Numbered from the stretch's first letter, positions 26,130-36,739 are shown. The stretch is 64,000 nucleotides of DNA from Pseudomonas cremoricolorata (GCF_000759535.1 NZ_CP009455.1:3968001-4032000); one strand, 5' to 3'. The notes: generated by a model not told the origin, from the letters alone. Program-made: numbers and translations.

Positions 26130-29100
26130 ATGAAGCGGATGCTGTCAGCCCTGCTGCTGACCGGGCTGATGGCCCTACCCGTTCAGGCCGAGGTCGACAG
26201 CCAGCCGCGCCAGTTGCTGGCGCGCTCACAGAGCGCTGCCCCCCCCATGACACTGAGCGACCTGGACCGCATCTGGCTCCAGCAGCGCGGCAGCCTGGTG
26301 CTGGGTAGCTCACAACCGGACTACCCGCCTTTCGAGATCAATACCAGCCTCAACGACTACGAAGGCCTGAGCGCCGATTATGCGGGACTTCTGGCCGAGC
26401 AGTTGGGCGTGCACATCGAGGTGCGACGTTTCTCCACACGCCAGCACGCCATAGACGCCCTGCACGCGGGCGAGATCGACCTGCTTGGCAGCTCCAACGC
26501 CTTCGAAGCCGCTGACGCCGATCTGGCCCTGAGTACCGCCTACGCCGACGACCTACCGGTGATCGTCGCCAGGCCAGGCCGCAGCCTGCGCAAGGATGAC
26601 GACCTGTCCGGGCTGCGCCTGGCCAGCGTCGATCACTACCTGCCTACGGCCATGGTGCGGCGTCTGTACCCCAAGGCGCAGTTGACCCTCTACCGCTCGA
26701 CCCTGGCAGGCCTGGCGGCCGTGGCGCTGGGCCAGGCCGATGTCTACCTGGGCGACGCCATCAGCACCGATTACCTGATCGGCATGAGCTACCCCGGACA
26801 GCTGAAAATCGATCACTTCGTCAATGCACCCGTCGGTGCTTTCGCCTTCGCCCTGCGCCGTGACGATCAGCGCCTGCGCAGTCTGATCAACCAGGCGCTG
26901 ACACGGGTGTTCAACAGCGAGCGGCTGAACATCCTGCGGCGCTGGACCAGCGGTAACACCAGCATTCTGCTCGAGCGTCACCTCAGCGCCCTGACCGCCG
27001 AAGAGCAACGCTGGATCGATCAGCACCCGACGGTGCGCGTGCTGGTCACCGATACCCTGGCGCCACTGACCTTCAGCGATGCCAATCAGCAACCACGCGG
27101 TGCCACCCTCGACCTGCTCGAGCAGATCGGCCTGCGCACCGGGCTGCGTTTCCAGATCGTCCAGCGCGACTCGGTGCAGGCCATGGTCGAGCAACTGGTG
27201 CGCGGTGATGCGGAAATCATCGGCGCGCTGGGCTACGGCAGTCAGCGTGCCGCGCGGTTACGCTATACCCGCCCTTATCTGGTCAGCCCACGGGTGCTGA
27301 TCACTCGCACGGACGAACCGCCGCCCGACCTCAACCAGATGCGCCACCTACGGGTGGCCGTGCTCAGCGGCTCACCCCTGCGCGATTCCTTGCGCCAGCG
27401 CTACGGCGCCATCCAGTTCGTCGAAGTGCCAAATCCGCTGCGCATGATGGAGGCAGTGGCCAATGGCGAAGCAGACATCGCCTTCAGCTCGCAGGTCAAT
27501 GCCACCTACTACATCACCCACGTGTTCAAAAACGTGCTGCAGATCGCGTCGGTGCTCGACGAGGAACCGGCGGTCGCCGCGTTCGGTGTCGCGCCGCAGC
27601 TGCCGCTGCTGCAGCATATTCTCGACAAGGCGCTGATGAGCATCCCCCCGGACGAGCTGGAGCAACTGATCAACCGCTGGCGCACCAACGCGGTGGTCAG
27701 CGACAGCCCATGGCGCAATTACCGCACCCTGGTGCTGCAAGTGCTGGTGTTTTCCGCGCTGCTGCTGGCCGGTGTGGTGTTCTGGAACACCTATCTGCGC
27801 AAGCTGATCAATCAGCGCACCGAGGCGCAGCAGGCCCTTCAGGCACAGTTGACGCTCAGCCGCAGCCTGCTGGAACAACTGCGTCAGGCGAAGAACGATG
27901 CCGAACAGGCCAGCCAGGCGAAAAGCACGTTCCTGGCGACCATGAGCCATGAAATCCGCACGCCCATGAACGCCGTCATCGGCCTGCTGGAACTGGCGCT
28001 GGAAGACAGTCGCCGCGGCCAGTGCGACAGCGTCTCACTGCAGACCGCGCACGATTCGGCGATTGGGCTGCTGGAGTTGATCGGCGATATCCTCGATATT
28101 TCAAGGATCGAAGCCGGGCACTTGACCCTGCACTCGGTACCGACCGAGCTGTGCGAGCTGGTCAGCGCTACGGCCCGGGTCTTCGAAGGCAATGCGCGGG
28201 TCAAGGGTTTGTCGCTGCAGGTGCAATTGCCGCAGGCACCGGTGTGGGTCAAGGTCGATGCGCTGCGTTTGCGACAAGTGCTGTCGAACCTGCTGAGCAA
28301 CGCCATCAAGTTCACTGAGCACGGCAAGGTCGTGGTGTCGCTGCAGCTCGAAGACAACGAAGGTCGATTGCGGGTGGACCTGCAGGTGCAAGACAGTGGT
28401 GAGGGCATCAGCGTTGCCGATCAGGCGCGGCTGTTCAGCACCTTCGGCCAGCTCGACTGCAGCAAGGTGCGGCAGGGCGCAGGCCTTGGTCTGGTCATCA
28501 GTCGCACCTTAAGCGAGCTGATGGGCGGCAGCCTTGAGCTGCAGAGCGTCAAAGGCGTCGGCACGCGGGTGCTGGTGCAACTGCCGCTCGAGGCCACGGA
28601 ACCAGTGGCTGTGGTCACTGCGCCGCTTGGCGAAGAGGCGCTCGATGCAGCGCAGTTACGCGTTCTGGTGGTCGACGACTATCCCGCCAACCTGCTCCTG
28701 CTCGACAAGCAGCTGAGCACGCTGGGCCACCGCGTGGTAGTGGCCGAGAACGGCGAGGCGGCGCTGGCCCTCTGGCAGCCGGGCGCTTTCGACGTGGTGC
28801 TCACCGATTGCAGCATGCCGTTGCTCGACGGCCATGCACTGACCCGGCAGATCCGCGAGCGCGAACGGCAGACCGACAGCCCGCCGTGCCGGATCATCGG
28901 CATCACCGCCAATGCCCAGATCGAAGAGCGCGAGCGCTGCCTGGCCAGCGGCATGGACGATTGCCTGTTCAAACCGGTGGGATTGAAGACGCTCAAGACC
29001 CACCTGCCTGGCAGCGCCGTGCAGGTCCATGACGCACCTGCCAGCGGCTTCGACCTGGACAATCTGCTGCACCTGACCCAGGGTGACGAAAAGCTGGTGC

Positions 29101-29387
29101 GACGCTTGCTCGAACAACTCGCGCAAAGCAACGCCGAAGACCTCAACGCCCTGCACGCCCTGGGCGCAGAGCCCGGCAGGCAGGCGCTGCGCGAACTGGT
29201 GCATCGCATCAAGGGCGGCGCCAAGATGCTCAAGGTGCCGCAGGTGGTGGCCAACTGCGAGGCGCTGGAGCAGGCGTGTACGCAAGGCCTGCCGACCGGC
29301 CATGCGTTGCTTGCCCTGCAGGCCAGCCTGCAAGCACTGGCCAGCGAGCTGGAGGCGGGCCTCAGTGCAACTGCAGGGTCGAGCTGA
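26130..29387 (+). CDS. BvgS/EvgS-like unorthodox sensor kinase
   Basis: A 1085-aa protein. Residues 1-20 form a signal peptide, followed by two periplasmic solute-binding (SBP_bac_3, venus-flytrap) domains at about 50-270 and 295-520. A membrane helix spans about 532-554. Then come a short coiled linker, HisKA with H607 ([10 protein letters not shown]), HATPase ([25 protein letters not shown]), a receiver with D893, and an Hpt domain with H1025 ([12 protein letters not shown]). This supports a four-step phosphorelay ending on the adjacent regulator. It lacks the PAS domain found in Bordetella BvgS. The 3' end overlaps the convergent chemoreceptor gene by 26 bp. Confidence 0.93.
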   Translation: MKRMLSALLLTGLMALPVQAEVDSQPRQLLARSQSAAPPMTLSDLDRIWLQQRGSLVLGSSQPDYPPFEINTSLNDYEGLSADYAGLLAEQLGVHIEVRRFSTRQHAIDALHAGEIDLLGSSNAFEAADADLALSTAYADDLPVIVARPGRSLRKDDDLSGLRLASVDHYLPTAMVRRLYPKAQLTLYRSTLAGLAAVALGQADVYLGDAISTDYLIGMSYPGQLKIDHFVNAPVGAFAFALRRDDQRLRSLINQALTRVFNSERLNILRRWTSGNTSILLERHLSALTAEEQRWIDQHPTVRVLVTDTLAPLTFSDANQQPRGATLDLLEQIGLRTGLRFQIVQRDSVQAMVEQLVRGDAEIIGALGYGSQRAARLRYTRPYLVSPRVLITRTDEPPPDLNQMRHLRVAVLSGSPLRDSLRQRYGAIQFVEVPNPLRMMEAVANGEADIAFSSQVNATYYITHVFKNVLQIASVLDEEPAVAAFGVAPQLPLLQHILDKALMSIPPDELEQLINRWRTNAVVSDSPWRNYRTLVLQVLVFSALLLAGVVFWNTYLRKLINQRTEAQQALQAQLTLSRSLLEQLRQAKNDAEQASQAKSTFLATMSHEIRTPMNAVIGLLELALEDSRRGQCDSVSLQTAHDSAIGLLELIGDILDISRIEAGHLTLHSVPTELCELVSATARVFEGNARVKGLSLQVQLPQAPVWVKVDALRLRQVLSNLLSNAIKFTEHGKVVVSLQLEDNEGRLRVDLQVQDSGEGISVADQARLFSTFGQLDCSKVRQGAGLGLVISRTLSELMGGSLELQSVKGVGTRVLVQLPLEATEPVAVVTAPLGEEALDAAQLRVLVVDDYPANLLLLDKQLSTLGHRVVVAENGEAALALWQPGAFDVVLTDCSMPLLDGHALTRQIRERERQTDSPPCRIIGITANAQIEERERCLASGMDDCLFKPVGLKTLKTHLPGSAVQVHDAPASGFDLDNLLHLTQGDEKLVRRLLEQLAQSNAEDLNALHALGAEPGRQALRELVHRIKGGAKMLKVPQVVANCEALEQACTQGLPTGHALLALQASLQALASELEAGLSATAGSS

Positions 29388-30681
29388 TCTGGCTGATGGC
29401 ATCTACCACATGCCGCGAACCCTGCTGGATTTCCAGAATCACCGTGCCTGCCTCGTTGGCTAGCGCCACCCCGCGTCCGGTGCGGCTCAGGCTCGACTGC
29501 ATGCTGGCCACGGCAGTCAATGACAGGTCATGGTTCTGCCGGACCACATCGACGATTTCCAGTGTGGCCTTGCTGGTGCGTGCCGCCAGGTTGCGCACTT
29601 CGTCAGCGACTACCGCAAAACCGCGCCCGTGCTCACCGGCGCGGGCTGCCTCGATGGCGGCATTGAGCGCCAGAAGATTGGTCTGATCGGCAATCCCGCG
29701 AATGGTCAGGACGATCTTGCCGATCAGTTCCGACTGCCGACTGACGGCATCCAGGCTGCGTGCGGCCTGGTTGAGCTCGGTGGAAATCTCTTCGATGACG
29801 GCGACGGTCTGCTGCACCACCTCGGTGCCCTTGCGGGCACTGGCGTCGGTTTGCACCGAACTGGCGTGGGCGGCATTGGCTGCGGTCTGCTGGGTGCTGA
29901 CCTGCGCGGTGATGTCGCTGGCGACCTTGACCACTTTGCTGAGCCGGCCCTGGTGGTCGAAGATCGGGTTGTAAGCGGCCTCCAGATAAACCACACGCCC
30001 CTGCTTGTCGACCCGTTCGAAGCGATGACAGTGGTATTCACCACGATTGAGCGACGCCCAGAATTCGCGGTACTGCGCCGACTCCCGCTCCTGACGGCGG
30101 CAGAACATGCCGTGGTGCTGGCCGACGATTTCGTCCAGCTCGTAGCCCAGGGTGCGCAGGAAGTTGTCGTTGGCGGTCAGCACGTGGCCTTGGGGGGTGA
30201 ATTCGATCACCGCCATCGCCCGGCCGATGGCCTGCAACAGATAGCGTTGCTCATGGGTCTGCTGGACCCGCTCGGTAACGTCGCTTGCGAGCAGCAGAAT
30301 CCGCGTCACTCGCTGCTGCTCATCGCACACGGGCAAGTAGCTGGCCTCCAGCCACCGTTCTCGGCCTGCCTGATCGAGATGGATGAAGGTACCGCTGCGT
30401 GGCGTGCCGTGGGCCAGATCATGCCAGAGCTGACGATAGTCGAGGCTTTGGGCATAGCTCTGGCTGCACAGTCGCCGATGATGCTGACCGCGCAGCGTCT
30501 CGTCGGCATAACCCAACAGGGCACAGAAACCCTCGTTGGCGTCGATGATGGTGCCGTCCGCTGCCAGTTCCAGCATCGCCATCGAGTGGCTGATGGCGGC
30601 CAGTTTCGCCTCACGCTCTGCCAGCGCTTCACGGCAACGCTGGATTTCCATCAGATCGGACTTGCGACGGTAATCGAACAT
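29362..30681 (-). CDS. Soluble PAS-PAS methyl-accepting chemotaxis protein (BdlA/Aer-type)
   Basis: A 439-aa cytosolic receptor with two PAS domains (about 20-135 and 145-260; each with a GY..E...GQHH segment) and an MCP signalling hairpin centred on [20 protein letters not shown]. No membrane helix or HAMP is present. The layout matches P. aeruginosa BdlA, a biofilm dispersion receptor, and other PAS chemoreceptors that sense redox or a small ligand. The start at 30681 is backed by GGGAGG eight to nine bases upstream; an in-frame extension to 30744 is less likely. Confidence 0.88.
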   Translation of the reverse strand: MFDYRRKSDLMEIQRCREALAEREAKLAAISHSMAMLELAADGTIIDANEGFCALLGYADETLRGQHHRRLCSQSYAQSLDYRQLWHDLAHGTPRSGTFIHLDQAGRERWLEASYLPVCDEQQRVTRILLLASDVTERVQQTHEQRYLLQAIGRAMAVIEFTPQGHVLTANDNFLRTLGYELDEIVGQHHGMFCRRQERESAQYREFWASLNRGEYHCHRFERVDKQGRVVYLEAAYNPIFDHQGRLSKVVKVASDITAQVSTQQTAANAAHASSVQTDASARKGTEVVQQTVAVIEEISTELNQAARSLDAVSRQSELIGKIVLTIRGIADQTNLLALNAAIEAARAGEHGRGFAVVADEVRNLAARTSKATLEIVDVVRQNHDLSLTAVASMQSSLSRTGRGVALANEAGTVILEIQQGSRHVVDAISQISSTLQLH

Positions 30682-30767
30682 GACCCCGGCCTCCCTTATG
30701 CGCGGTGTGCTGAGCATAGATCGCCACTTTGGCCTTACAAGCATCTGGCCAGTACGCTCGTCGGATC

Positions 30768-31802
30768 TCAGGAGCTCTCGCGCACCATCAGCTCGAAGCC
30801 CAGATCAAGCTGGCTGACGGCGACCCGCTTGCCATCGAGCAGCGTCAGCAAAGCCTGGGCCGCGGCCCGTCCCACGGCCGCCCGCGGCGTGCGGATCGAG
30901 GTCAGCCGCGGCACCATGTGCGCCGAGGCGGGCAGATCGTTGAAGCCGACCATCGCCACCCGTCCAGGCACCGCGATGTCCTCGCGCAGCGCCTGCAGCA
31001 CGGCGCCCTGGGCCAGGTCATCGTTGCAGAAGAACAGACCGTCGACGTCGTCGGCCTGTGCCAGCAACTGGCTGAACAGCGCCCCGCCCAGGGCGATGGA
31101 AGACGGCTCGGGGGCCAGCAGTTCCAGCTCTGGCGCACTCAGACCGGCCTCGGCCAGCCCCTGACGAAACCCCTCGGCACGCTGCATGACGCGGCGGTCG
31201 AGCTGGGCGGCGATGAATCCCAGGCGACGCCGCCCGCGTGCAATCAGGTGCCGAGCCGCAGCGCGGCCTGCCTCGAACTGCGAGAAGCCGACTGACAGCG
31301 CCTCACCTGCGCCCCCCAGTTCTGCGCCCCCCAGTTCCATCATGTGCACGCACGGCACTCCGCTGGCGGCAAGCATCTGCCGGGATGCCTCGCTGCGCTC
31401 AAGGCCGGTGAGCAGAATGCCGCAGGGCTGGTAGGCGAGGTAGTTGCGGATCAGGTTCTCTTCCTCGACCGCGTCGTAGTGGTAGTTGCCGATCAGCACC
31501 TCAAGGCCACGCGGACGCATCACCTCATGGATGGCTTCGAGGGTGTCGATGAACAAGTGGTTGGACAGCGAGGGAATCAGCACCACCACCGAATGGCTGC
31601 GTGCCGAGGCCAGGGCACGGGCCGCAGGGTTGGCGATATAGCCGAGCGTAGCGGCCGCGGCTTGGACTTTTTCAGCAAGCGCCGGCGCCACGGTGCTGAC
31701 ACCACGCAGCGCGCGCGAAGCGGTGATGGGTGAAACCCCGGAAAGCTTGGCCACCTCGGCCAGTGTGGGACGACCGGTGGTGCGAGAACCTGTGCGCGTC
31801 AT
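30768..31802 (-). CDS. gntR: LacI-family gluconate repressor GntR
   Basis: A 344-aa LacI/GalR regulator. The helix-turn-helix is [21 protein letters not shown], then the hinge [12 protein letters not shown], and a periplasmic-binding-like ligand domain ([13 protein letters not shown] to [13 protein letters not shown]). Placement divergent from gluconokinase and gluconate permease, and similarity to characterised Pseudomonas GntR, give the name. A 15-bp perfect tandem duplication at 31308-31337 repeats five residues ([12 protein letters not shown]) within the ligand domain. The ribosome site before ATG 31802 is poor. Confidence 0.92.
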   Translation of the reverse strand: MTRTGSRTTGRPTLAEVAKLSGVSPITASRALRGVSTVAPALAEKVQAAAATLGYIANPAARALASARSHSVVVLIPSLSNHLFIDTLEAIHEVMRPRGLEVLIGNYHYDAVEEENLIRNYLAYQPCGILLTGLERSEASRQMLAASGVPCVHMMELGGAELGGAGEALSVGFSQFEAGRAAARHLIARGRRRLGFIAAQLDRRVMQRAEGFRQGLAEAGLSAPELELLAPEPSSIALGGALFSQLLAQADDVDGLFFCNDDLAQGAVLQALREDIAVPGRVAMVGFNDLPASAHMVPRLTSIRTPRAAVGRAAAQALLTLLDGKRVAVSQLDLGFELMVRESS

Positions 31803-31842
31803 GGTGTTGTCATTTTACTACTTGCATGGATGGGGAACGGCC

Positions 31843-31856
31843 ACTAAGGTAGCGCT
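31843..31856 (+). promoter_or_regulatory. GntR operator
   Basis: ACTAAGGTAGCGCT matches exactly the GntR operator described for P. aeruginosa (AC-N-AAG-N-TAGCGCT), as I recall it. It lies 41 bp upstream of gntR and between gntR and gntK, where it can control both. A second, inverted copy of the shared part TAGCGCTGTCT lies at 31975-31985, just before the gntK ribosome site. Confidence 0.8.
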
Positions 31857-32007
31857 GTCTCAGGGCCTAGGCAATGCATCCTCGCTGGTCGGCATTGCTC
31901 GAGCGCCCGACTGCGTTCACCACAAGACCAATAAAACCCGGGAAGTAGCGCCAGCCTGCCTTGTAGCTGATTCAAGACAGCGCTATCTCGCCCCGCAGGA
32001 GGTACTG

Positions 32008-32547
32008 ATGAATCCTTCCCTGTCCGCCATCGTGGTCATGGGCGTCGCTGGTTGCGGCAAAAGCTGCATCGGCTCGGCCATTGCCGGGAAAAGCGGCGGT
32101 CGCCTGATCGAGGGCGATGCCTTTCACCCTGCCGAAAACATTCGCAAGATGAGTGCCGGCATCGCCCTGGACGATGACGATCGAGCCGGCTGGCTGGTGC
32201 GTCTTGGCCAGGAGCTGCAAGCGGCCATCGCTGCCGGCGAGCGCCCCATCCTCACCTGCTCGGCACTCAAGCGCCGCTACCGTGAAACCCTGCGCGATGC
32301 CGTGCCGGGCCTGGCGTTCGTGTTCCTGCAGCTGACCCCCGCTGAAGCTGAACGACGCGTGCTGGCACGGCCCGGACATTTCATGCCGGCCAGCCTGATC
32401 GCCAGCCAGTTCGCTGCGCTCGAATCGCCAGAGGGCGAAGCCCTGACCCTGACCCTCGACGCCACCCAGCCAATCCCTACGCTGGCCGAGCAGGTCGATA
32501 CCTGGTTAAAGCACCCAGGTGAGTCGGGACTGGCCCGCAGCGCCTAG
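32008..32547 (+). CDS. gntK: Gluconokinase
   Basis: A 179-aa GntK-type kinase phosphorylating gluconate to 6-phosphogluconate, feeding the Entner-Doudoroff pathway. The P-loop is GVAGCGKS (12-19), followed by EGDAFHP, MSAGIALDDDDR, CSALKRRYRETLR and the lid GHFMPASLIASQFAALE. The ATG at 32008 sits behind AGGAGG. The frame is open upstream into the gntR gap, but this is the family start. Confidence 0.95.
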   Translation: MNPSLSAIVVMGVAGCGKSCIGSAIAGKSGGRLIEGDAFHPAENIRKMSAGIALDDDDRAGWLVRLGQELQAAIAAGERPILTCSALKRRYRETLRDAVPGLAFVFLQLTPAEAERRVLARPGHFMPASLIASQFAALESPEGEALTLTLDATQPIPTLAEQVDTWLKHPGESGLARSA

Positions 32548-32666
32548 AGGGCGCTGCCCCGGCTCACCGAAGACAGCGCTGTCCCAGACAAGCGCGGGTG
32601 CGCGTCCTGGCCTGGCCACGACGCATCGCTCAACACAGAACAACGATAATACCGAGGCATACTTCC

Positions 32667-34019
32667 ATGTTCGGACTGGCTACAGACACCTTCCTGCTGC
32701 TCGACGCTCTGGTCACCATCATCGGCCTGATCGTGCTGATCACCCATTTCAAGGTCCACCCCTTCGTCGCCCTCACGCTGGCCGCCGGCTTCCTCGGCCT
32801 CACCTCGGGCATGCCGGTGGCCAAAGTGATGAAATCGTTCCAGGACGGCTTCGGCGGCGTGCTGGGCTTCGTCGGCATCGTCCTGGCGCTGGGCACCATG
32901 CTCGGCAAGCTGATGGCCGACTCCGGCGGCGCCGATCAGATCGCGCAGACGCTGATACGCGCCTTCGGCAAGCGCAACGTGCACTGGGCGATGATGTTCT
33001 CCGCCTTCCTGGTGGGCATTCCGCTGTTCTTCGAAATCGGCTTCGTGCTGCTGATTCCCCTGGTGTTCATCGTCGCCCGGCGCACGGGCGTCTCGCTGGT
33101 GAAGATCGGCATTCCGCTGCTCGCCGGGCTGTCGGTGGTGCACGGCCTGGTGCCGCCGCATCCGGGGCCGCTGCTGGCAATCGGTATCTTCAATGCCGAT
33201 ATCGGCCGCACCATCTTCTATGGCCTGTTGGTGGCACTGCCCACTGCCGTCATCGCCGGTCCGCTGTTCGGCACCTTCATCGCCCGCTACATTCCTGGCA
33301 CGCCATCGCAAGAGCTGATGGACCAGATCGCCCGCGAGTCGCAGACCCGCGAGCTGCCCAGCTTCGGCATCACCCTGCTGACCGTGCTGCTGCCAGTGGC
33401 GCTGATGCTGCTCAAGACCTTCGCTGACGTGGTGCTCCCGGCCGAACACATCGTGCGCCAATGGCTGGACCTGATCGGCCACCCGATCACCGCCCTGCTC
33501 GCCGCACTGTTGCTGGCGTTCTACACCTTCGGCTCGGCACGCGGTTTTTCGCGTCAGCAGATCATGAAGATGCTCGACCAAAGCCTGGCGCCGACCGCGG
33601 CCATCGTGCTGATCGTGGGTGCCGGTGGCGGCTTCAAGCAGATGCTGGTCGACACCGGCGTGGGTAACGTCATCGGGCAGATGGCGGTGCAGGCCGAGAT
33701 TTCACCCATTCTGCTGGCCTGGCTGGTGGCCGCGGTGATTCGTATCGCCACCGGTTCAGCGACCGTTGCCACCATCACCGGCGCCGGCATCGTCGCCCCA
33801 GTGGTGGAACTGGTGCCGGGCATCAACCGTGAACTGCTGGTGCTGGCCACCGGCGCCGGCTCGCTGATTCTGTCCCACGTCAACGACGCAGGGTTCTGGC
33901 TGGTCAAGCAGTACTTCAACATGACCGTGGCCGAAACCCTGAAAACCTGGACGCTGATGGAAACCCTGCTGTCGGTGGTGGGCATCATCTTCATCATGGC
34001 GCTGTCGCTGGTGGTGTGA
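32667..34019 (+). CDS. gntT: Gluconate permease (GntP family)
   Basis: A 450-aa inner-membrane transporter with about 12 helices. Family marks include GIPLFFEIGFVLLIPLVF, GLVPPHPGP, RIATGSATVATITGAGI and LSHVNDAGFWLVKQYF. It takes up gluconate with protons and completes the gntK-gntT unit. It starts 119 bp after gntK at ATG 32667, behind a rather distant GAGG. Confidence 0.94.
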   Translation: MFGLATDTFLLLDALVTIIGLIVLITHFKVHPFVALTLAAGFLGLTSGMPVAKVMKSFQDGFGGVLGFVGIVLALGTMLGKLMADSGGADQIAQTLIRAFGKRNVHWAMMFSAFLVGIPLFFEIGFVLLIPLVFIVARRTGVSLVKIGIPLLAGLSVVHGLVPPHPGPLLAIGIFNADIGRTIFYGLLVALPTAVIAGPLFGTFIARYIPGTPSQELMDQIARESQTRELPSFGITLLTVLLPVALMLLKTFADVVLPAEHIVRQWLDLIGHPITALLAALLLAFYTFGSARGFSRQQIMKMLDQSLAPTAAIVLIVGAGGGFKQMLVDTGVGNVIGQMAVQAEISPILLAWLVAAVIRIATGSATVATITGAGIVAPVVELVPGINRELLVLATGAGSLILSHVNDAGFWLVKQYFNMTVAETLKTWTLMETLLSVVGIIFIMALSLVV

Positions 34020-34083
34020 CCGTTGATCGGCACGGCCGCACCTTTGCCCCACGCCGTTGGCCCAAGGCAGTAGAGGCGGCCGT

Positions 34084-34129
34084 GCCCCGTTCAGCAGCTC
34101 CGTCCACATCCGGCGCTGCTGAACGGGGC
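34084..34129 (+). terminator. Large hairpin after gntT
   Basis: A perfect 15-bp inverted repeat (GCCCCGTTCAGCAGC and its complement, 16-nt loop) begins 64 bp after the gntT stop. The following bases are pyrimidine-rich (TCGGTCGTCTCCTTCCC) but not a T-run. It is likely to end gntT transcription or to protect its 3' end. Confidence 0.6.
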
Positions 34130-34166
34130 TCGGTCGTCTCCTTCCCTTCGCAAAGGAGCCTGCCCG

Positions 34167-34469
34167 ATGAAACGTTCACTGCTGTTAGCCGCCCTGCTCG
34201 TCTCGCCGCTGGCCCTGGCCGTCGGCACGGGACCTACCTACCCCGATGATCCGCACAACCCCGCGCCCACCCCTGGCGTGGGCACCACACTCGAACCCGT
34301 GCAGAAGAACATGCCGCGCGCTACCGATCCGCGCTTGCCCGACGACGATCAGCGCCTGCCTGCGGAAAATCAGCGCGCGCCGGCCAACCCGGCAGATGAT
34401 CCGAGCCTGCCCGGTTCGGGCAGCACGGCGCCGATGACCCCGGCAACCCCCTCGACCACCAAGCCCTGA
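34167..34469 (+). CDS. Small proline-rich exported protein
   Basis: A 100-aa protein with a signal peptide (MKRSLLLAALLVSPLALA, cut near AVG) and a mature part rich in Pro, Asp and Thr with no cysteine. Short degenerate repeats of the form DPRLPDDDQRLPAENQRAP are visible. It is probably disordered and periplasmic. A good AAAGGAG ribosome site lies before ATG 34167. I do not recognise the family. Confidence 0.72.
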   Translation: MKRSLLLAALLVSPLALAVGTGPTYPDDPHNPAPTPGVGTTLEPVQKNMPRATDPRLPDDDQRLPAENQRAPANPADDPSLPGSGSTAPMTPATPSTTKP

Positions 34470-34486
34470 GCGGCTCGCGGCGCAGG

Positions 34487-35410
34487 TCAGTAGTCGAAAC
34501 GCTCGACTGCCCTGCGCCGTTCGTTGTCGTCGCGTCGATCGTAGCTGGCGGTGGTCTGAATGTTGGCGTGGTGTGCCAGTTTCTGCGCGATGGACAGATC
34601 GTGTTCCTCGATCACCCGGGTGATGAACGCCCGGCGAAAATCATGCGGCATGATCTTCACACCCACTTGAGTTCCGCGCTGTCGGGCGATGTAGTAGATC
34701 GCATGCTTGGTGATGCGCGCGCGGGTGATGTGGTTGCCACGGCGGATGCGGTTGAACAGAAACTCATCGTCAGCCTCACCCACCGGTAGCTGGTCGCGGC
34801 GCAGATCGAGCCATGCCTGGAGTTTCTCGAACGCCCAGGGCGGTGCGTACTTGAGCAACTGGCGGTTGCCCTTGCCGCGTACCTGCAAGCTGCGCTCGAC
34901 GAAACTGACGTGCGACAGGTCGATATCCACCGACTCCGACTTGCGCATTCCCGTGCCATACAGCAGCGCGATGATCGCCGCGTCACGCACCCCCTGCGGT
35001 CGCGGGTCGGCGGCGCACACCTCCATCAGTTCGCAAATCAGACTGCGGCGCAGGTTGCGCCCAGGCGGCAGGCGCGTGCCGCTGTCGGCCTTGATCTCAC
35101 GGATACGCAGCAGTTGCTCATGGTCGATCAGGCCCTGGCGCCAGGCTTCGTTCATCACCCCACGAATGGCGTTGACGTACAGCGATGAGGAGTTGGGCGC
35201 GTAGCCGTCGCTGCGCAAGGCCGCAACCAGGCCGATCAGGTGGCCCGGTTGCAGGTGGTGCCAAGGCACGTCGGTGATGGCGTGGTCGTCGAAGCCAAGG
35301 CGGTCGGCGGCATCCTGCAGCACGTAACGCATGGTCTGCTGGCTGGACGGCGCCAGCCGCGCCAGGTACTGCAGCAGCGGGTTATGCAGGAGGTCGGTCA
35401 CGGTGTACAT
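34487..35410 (-). CDS. Orphan tyrosine recombinase (phage-type integrase)
   Basis: A 307-aa tyrosine recombinase with a SAM-like N-terminal core-binding domain (about 10-105). The catalytic domain shows R156 (GTGMRKSES), K180 (VRGKGNRQ), H256-x-x-R259 (PHDFRR), H281 and the nucleophile Y290 (HANIQTTASYDRR). All active residues are present, so it should be functional. No excisionase, tRNA, relaxase or phage gene is near, and no flanking direct repeats were seen. It may be a stable chromosomal recombinase or the remnant of an element. Confidence 0.87.
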   Translation of the reverse strand: MYTVTDLLHNPLLQYLARLAPSSQQTMRYVLQDAADRLGFDDHAITDVPWHHLQPGHLIGLVAALRSDGYAPNSSSLYVNAIRGVMNEAWRQGLIDHEQLLRIREIKADSGTRLPPGRNLRRSLICELMEVCAADPRPQGVRDAAIIALLYGTGMRKSESVDIDLSHVSFVERSLQVRGKGNRQLLKYAPPWAFEKLQAWLDLRRDQLPVGEADDEFLFNRIRRGNHITRARITKHAIYYIARQRGTQVGVKIMPHDFRRAFITRVIEEHDLSIAQKLAHHANIQTTASYDRRDDNERRRAVERFDY

Positions 35411-35598
35411 CCTGTTGCGGGGCCACGTGGCTGGGGAAGCGACGTGGGCCGTAGAGCGGGGATCAACGGCTCAGATGGCTGCTGATCGGGAAAGCGGGTT
35501 GTCGGCGATGGTAACCGATTTACCTGGCCGCTTCGAACGCAGAGGATTTTGTCTCATGGCCCGTGGTCTAGAGTCAGGAATCGACGGAGACCTGACCG

Positions 35599-36246
35599 AT
35601 GGCCCTGTACCGCCTCACCCACTCCCATCCGCGTCTGAGCCTGGCGACCCTGGTCGGCCTGCTTGGTGCCTGGCTGATTCCGGCGGACGACGCCGTACAA
35701 CGGGTGCTGGCCGGCTGGAATCTGAGTGTCTGGCTATACCTGGCGCTGGTGCTGTGGCTGACCTGCCGCTCGGGGCCGGACACCGTACGCAAGGTCGCGC
35801 GCATCGAGGACGAAAACGCCGCCCTGGTGTTGTTCACGGTCAGCGTGGCGGCAATCGCCAGCCTGGCGGCGGTGACTTTGCAGTTGATCTCGAGCAAGGG
35901 CCTGCACGGTTCGGCACTGCTGCTGCACTACCTGTACACCGGCCTCACCGTAGCGGGCTCGTGGCTGTTGATCGGCACCATCTTCAGCCTGCACTACGCG
36001 CGGCTGTTCTATACCCACGACGGCAAGGACGTGCCGCTGCGCTTCGCCGATGGCGAGCGCTGCCCCGACTACTGGGACTTCCACTACTTCTCTTTCACCA
36101 TCAGCGTGGCGGTGCAGACCTCCGATATTGGCGTGGCCGGGCGGCCCATGCGCCGGGTGGTGCTGGCTCACTCGCTGGTCGGCTTCGTATTCAACACGGC
36201 GATTCTGGGTTTCACCATCAACATCGCCGCTGGTCTGCTGAACTGA
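35599..36246 (+). CDS. DUF1345 family membrane protein
   Basis: A 215-aa inner-membrane protein with about five helices. [20 protein letters not shown] and [19 protein letters not shown] are the DUF1345 signatures; the polar aromatic stretch [11 protein letters not shown] is the most conserved part of the family. Function is unknown. ATG 35599 has GGAGA eight bases upstream. Confidence 0.85.
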   Translation: MALYRLTHSHPRLSLATLVGLLGAWLIPADDAVQRVLAGWNLSVWLYLALVLWLTCRSGPDTVRKVARIEDENAALVLFTVSVAAIASLAAVTLQLISSKGLHGSALLLHYLYTGLTVAGSWLLIGTIFSLHYARLFYTHDGKDVPLRFADGERCPDYWDFHYFSFTISVAVQTSDIGVAGRPMRRVVLAHSLVGFVFNTAILGFTINIAAGLLN

Positions 36247-36420
36247 CCGTCGGTCCGACGCTGCAAATGCCCTCACGGCGGATCAGAGCGAACCAACTGC
36301 TCTGGTACCGGCCTTTGGGGTGAAGGTGAATAGTCATCGTCTGTGAACCGCGTCACGTGGTCATGACGCCGTCATCGATTCGCGGGAACCTTTCTCCCAA
36401 CCACTGCTATGGTAATGATT

Positions 36421-36438
36421 CCGCCCAACCCTGGGCGG
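36421..36438 (+). other. Hairpin in the DUF1652 gene leader
   Basis: A perfect 7-bp stem (CCGCCCA / TGGGCGG, 4-nt loop) lies about 30 nt before the ribosome site of the DUF1652 gene. It could be an RNA structure in the 5' leader. Its role is unknown. Confidence 0.4.
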
Positions 36439-36478
36439 GTTGGCCGTGACCTCGTTCAGGATGAACATGGAGGCTGGT

Positions 36479-36739
36479 ATGAACACGATGACGTTTCCCA
36501 ACGCATGTCAGGTCATGCGCTGGCATTTCCACCCTTTGGGTTTCGAAGCCAGCATGGATGCGCCGCGCAGCATGATCGCGCGCCTGTTCGACCGGGCCAG
36601 CGGCGAGACCGTGATGGCGATTGCCGGCATCCCTTGCGCGGCGATCATGGCACCGGCCGAGGTCGAGCGCATTATCGAAGCGGTGGAAGCGGAAATGGAC
36701 GCCTTCGTGCCTTTCTGCGCGCTGCGCTATGCCGGCTGA
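36479..36739 (+). CDS. DUF1652 domain-containing protein
   Basis: An 86-aa protein. The core RWHFHPLGFEASMDAPRSMI...RLFDRASGETVMAIAGIPCAA...VERIIEAVEAEM matches DUF1652, a small soluble family largely confined to Pseudomonas and of unknown role. The ATG at 36479 is chosen over an in-frame ATG at 36440 because GGAGG lies six bases before it. It ends 12 bp from the convergent opmB stop. Confidence 0.83.
   Translation: MNTMTFPNACQVMRWHFHPLGFEASMDAPRSMIARLFDRASGETVMAIAGIPCAAIMAPAEVERIIEAVEAEMDAFVPFCALRYAG

Noticed and set aside
34487..36246. Genomic island around the recombinase
   Set aside because: No tRNA, direct repeats, mobility genes or shift in codon use were seen on either side.
36380..36420. 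AlgU or other ECF-type promoter before the DUF1652 gene (GGGAACC ... TATGGT)
   Set aside because: The -35-like GAACC is present but the spacing and -10 do not match a consensus well enough to claim.
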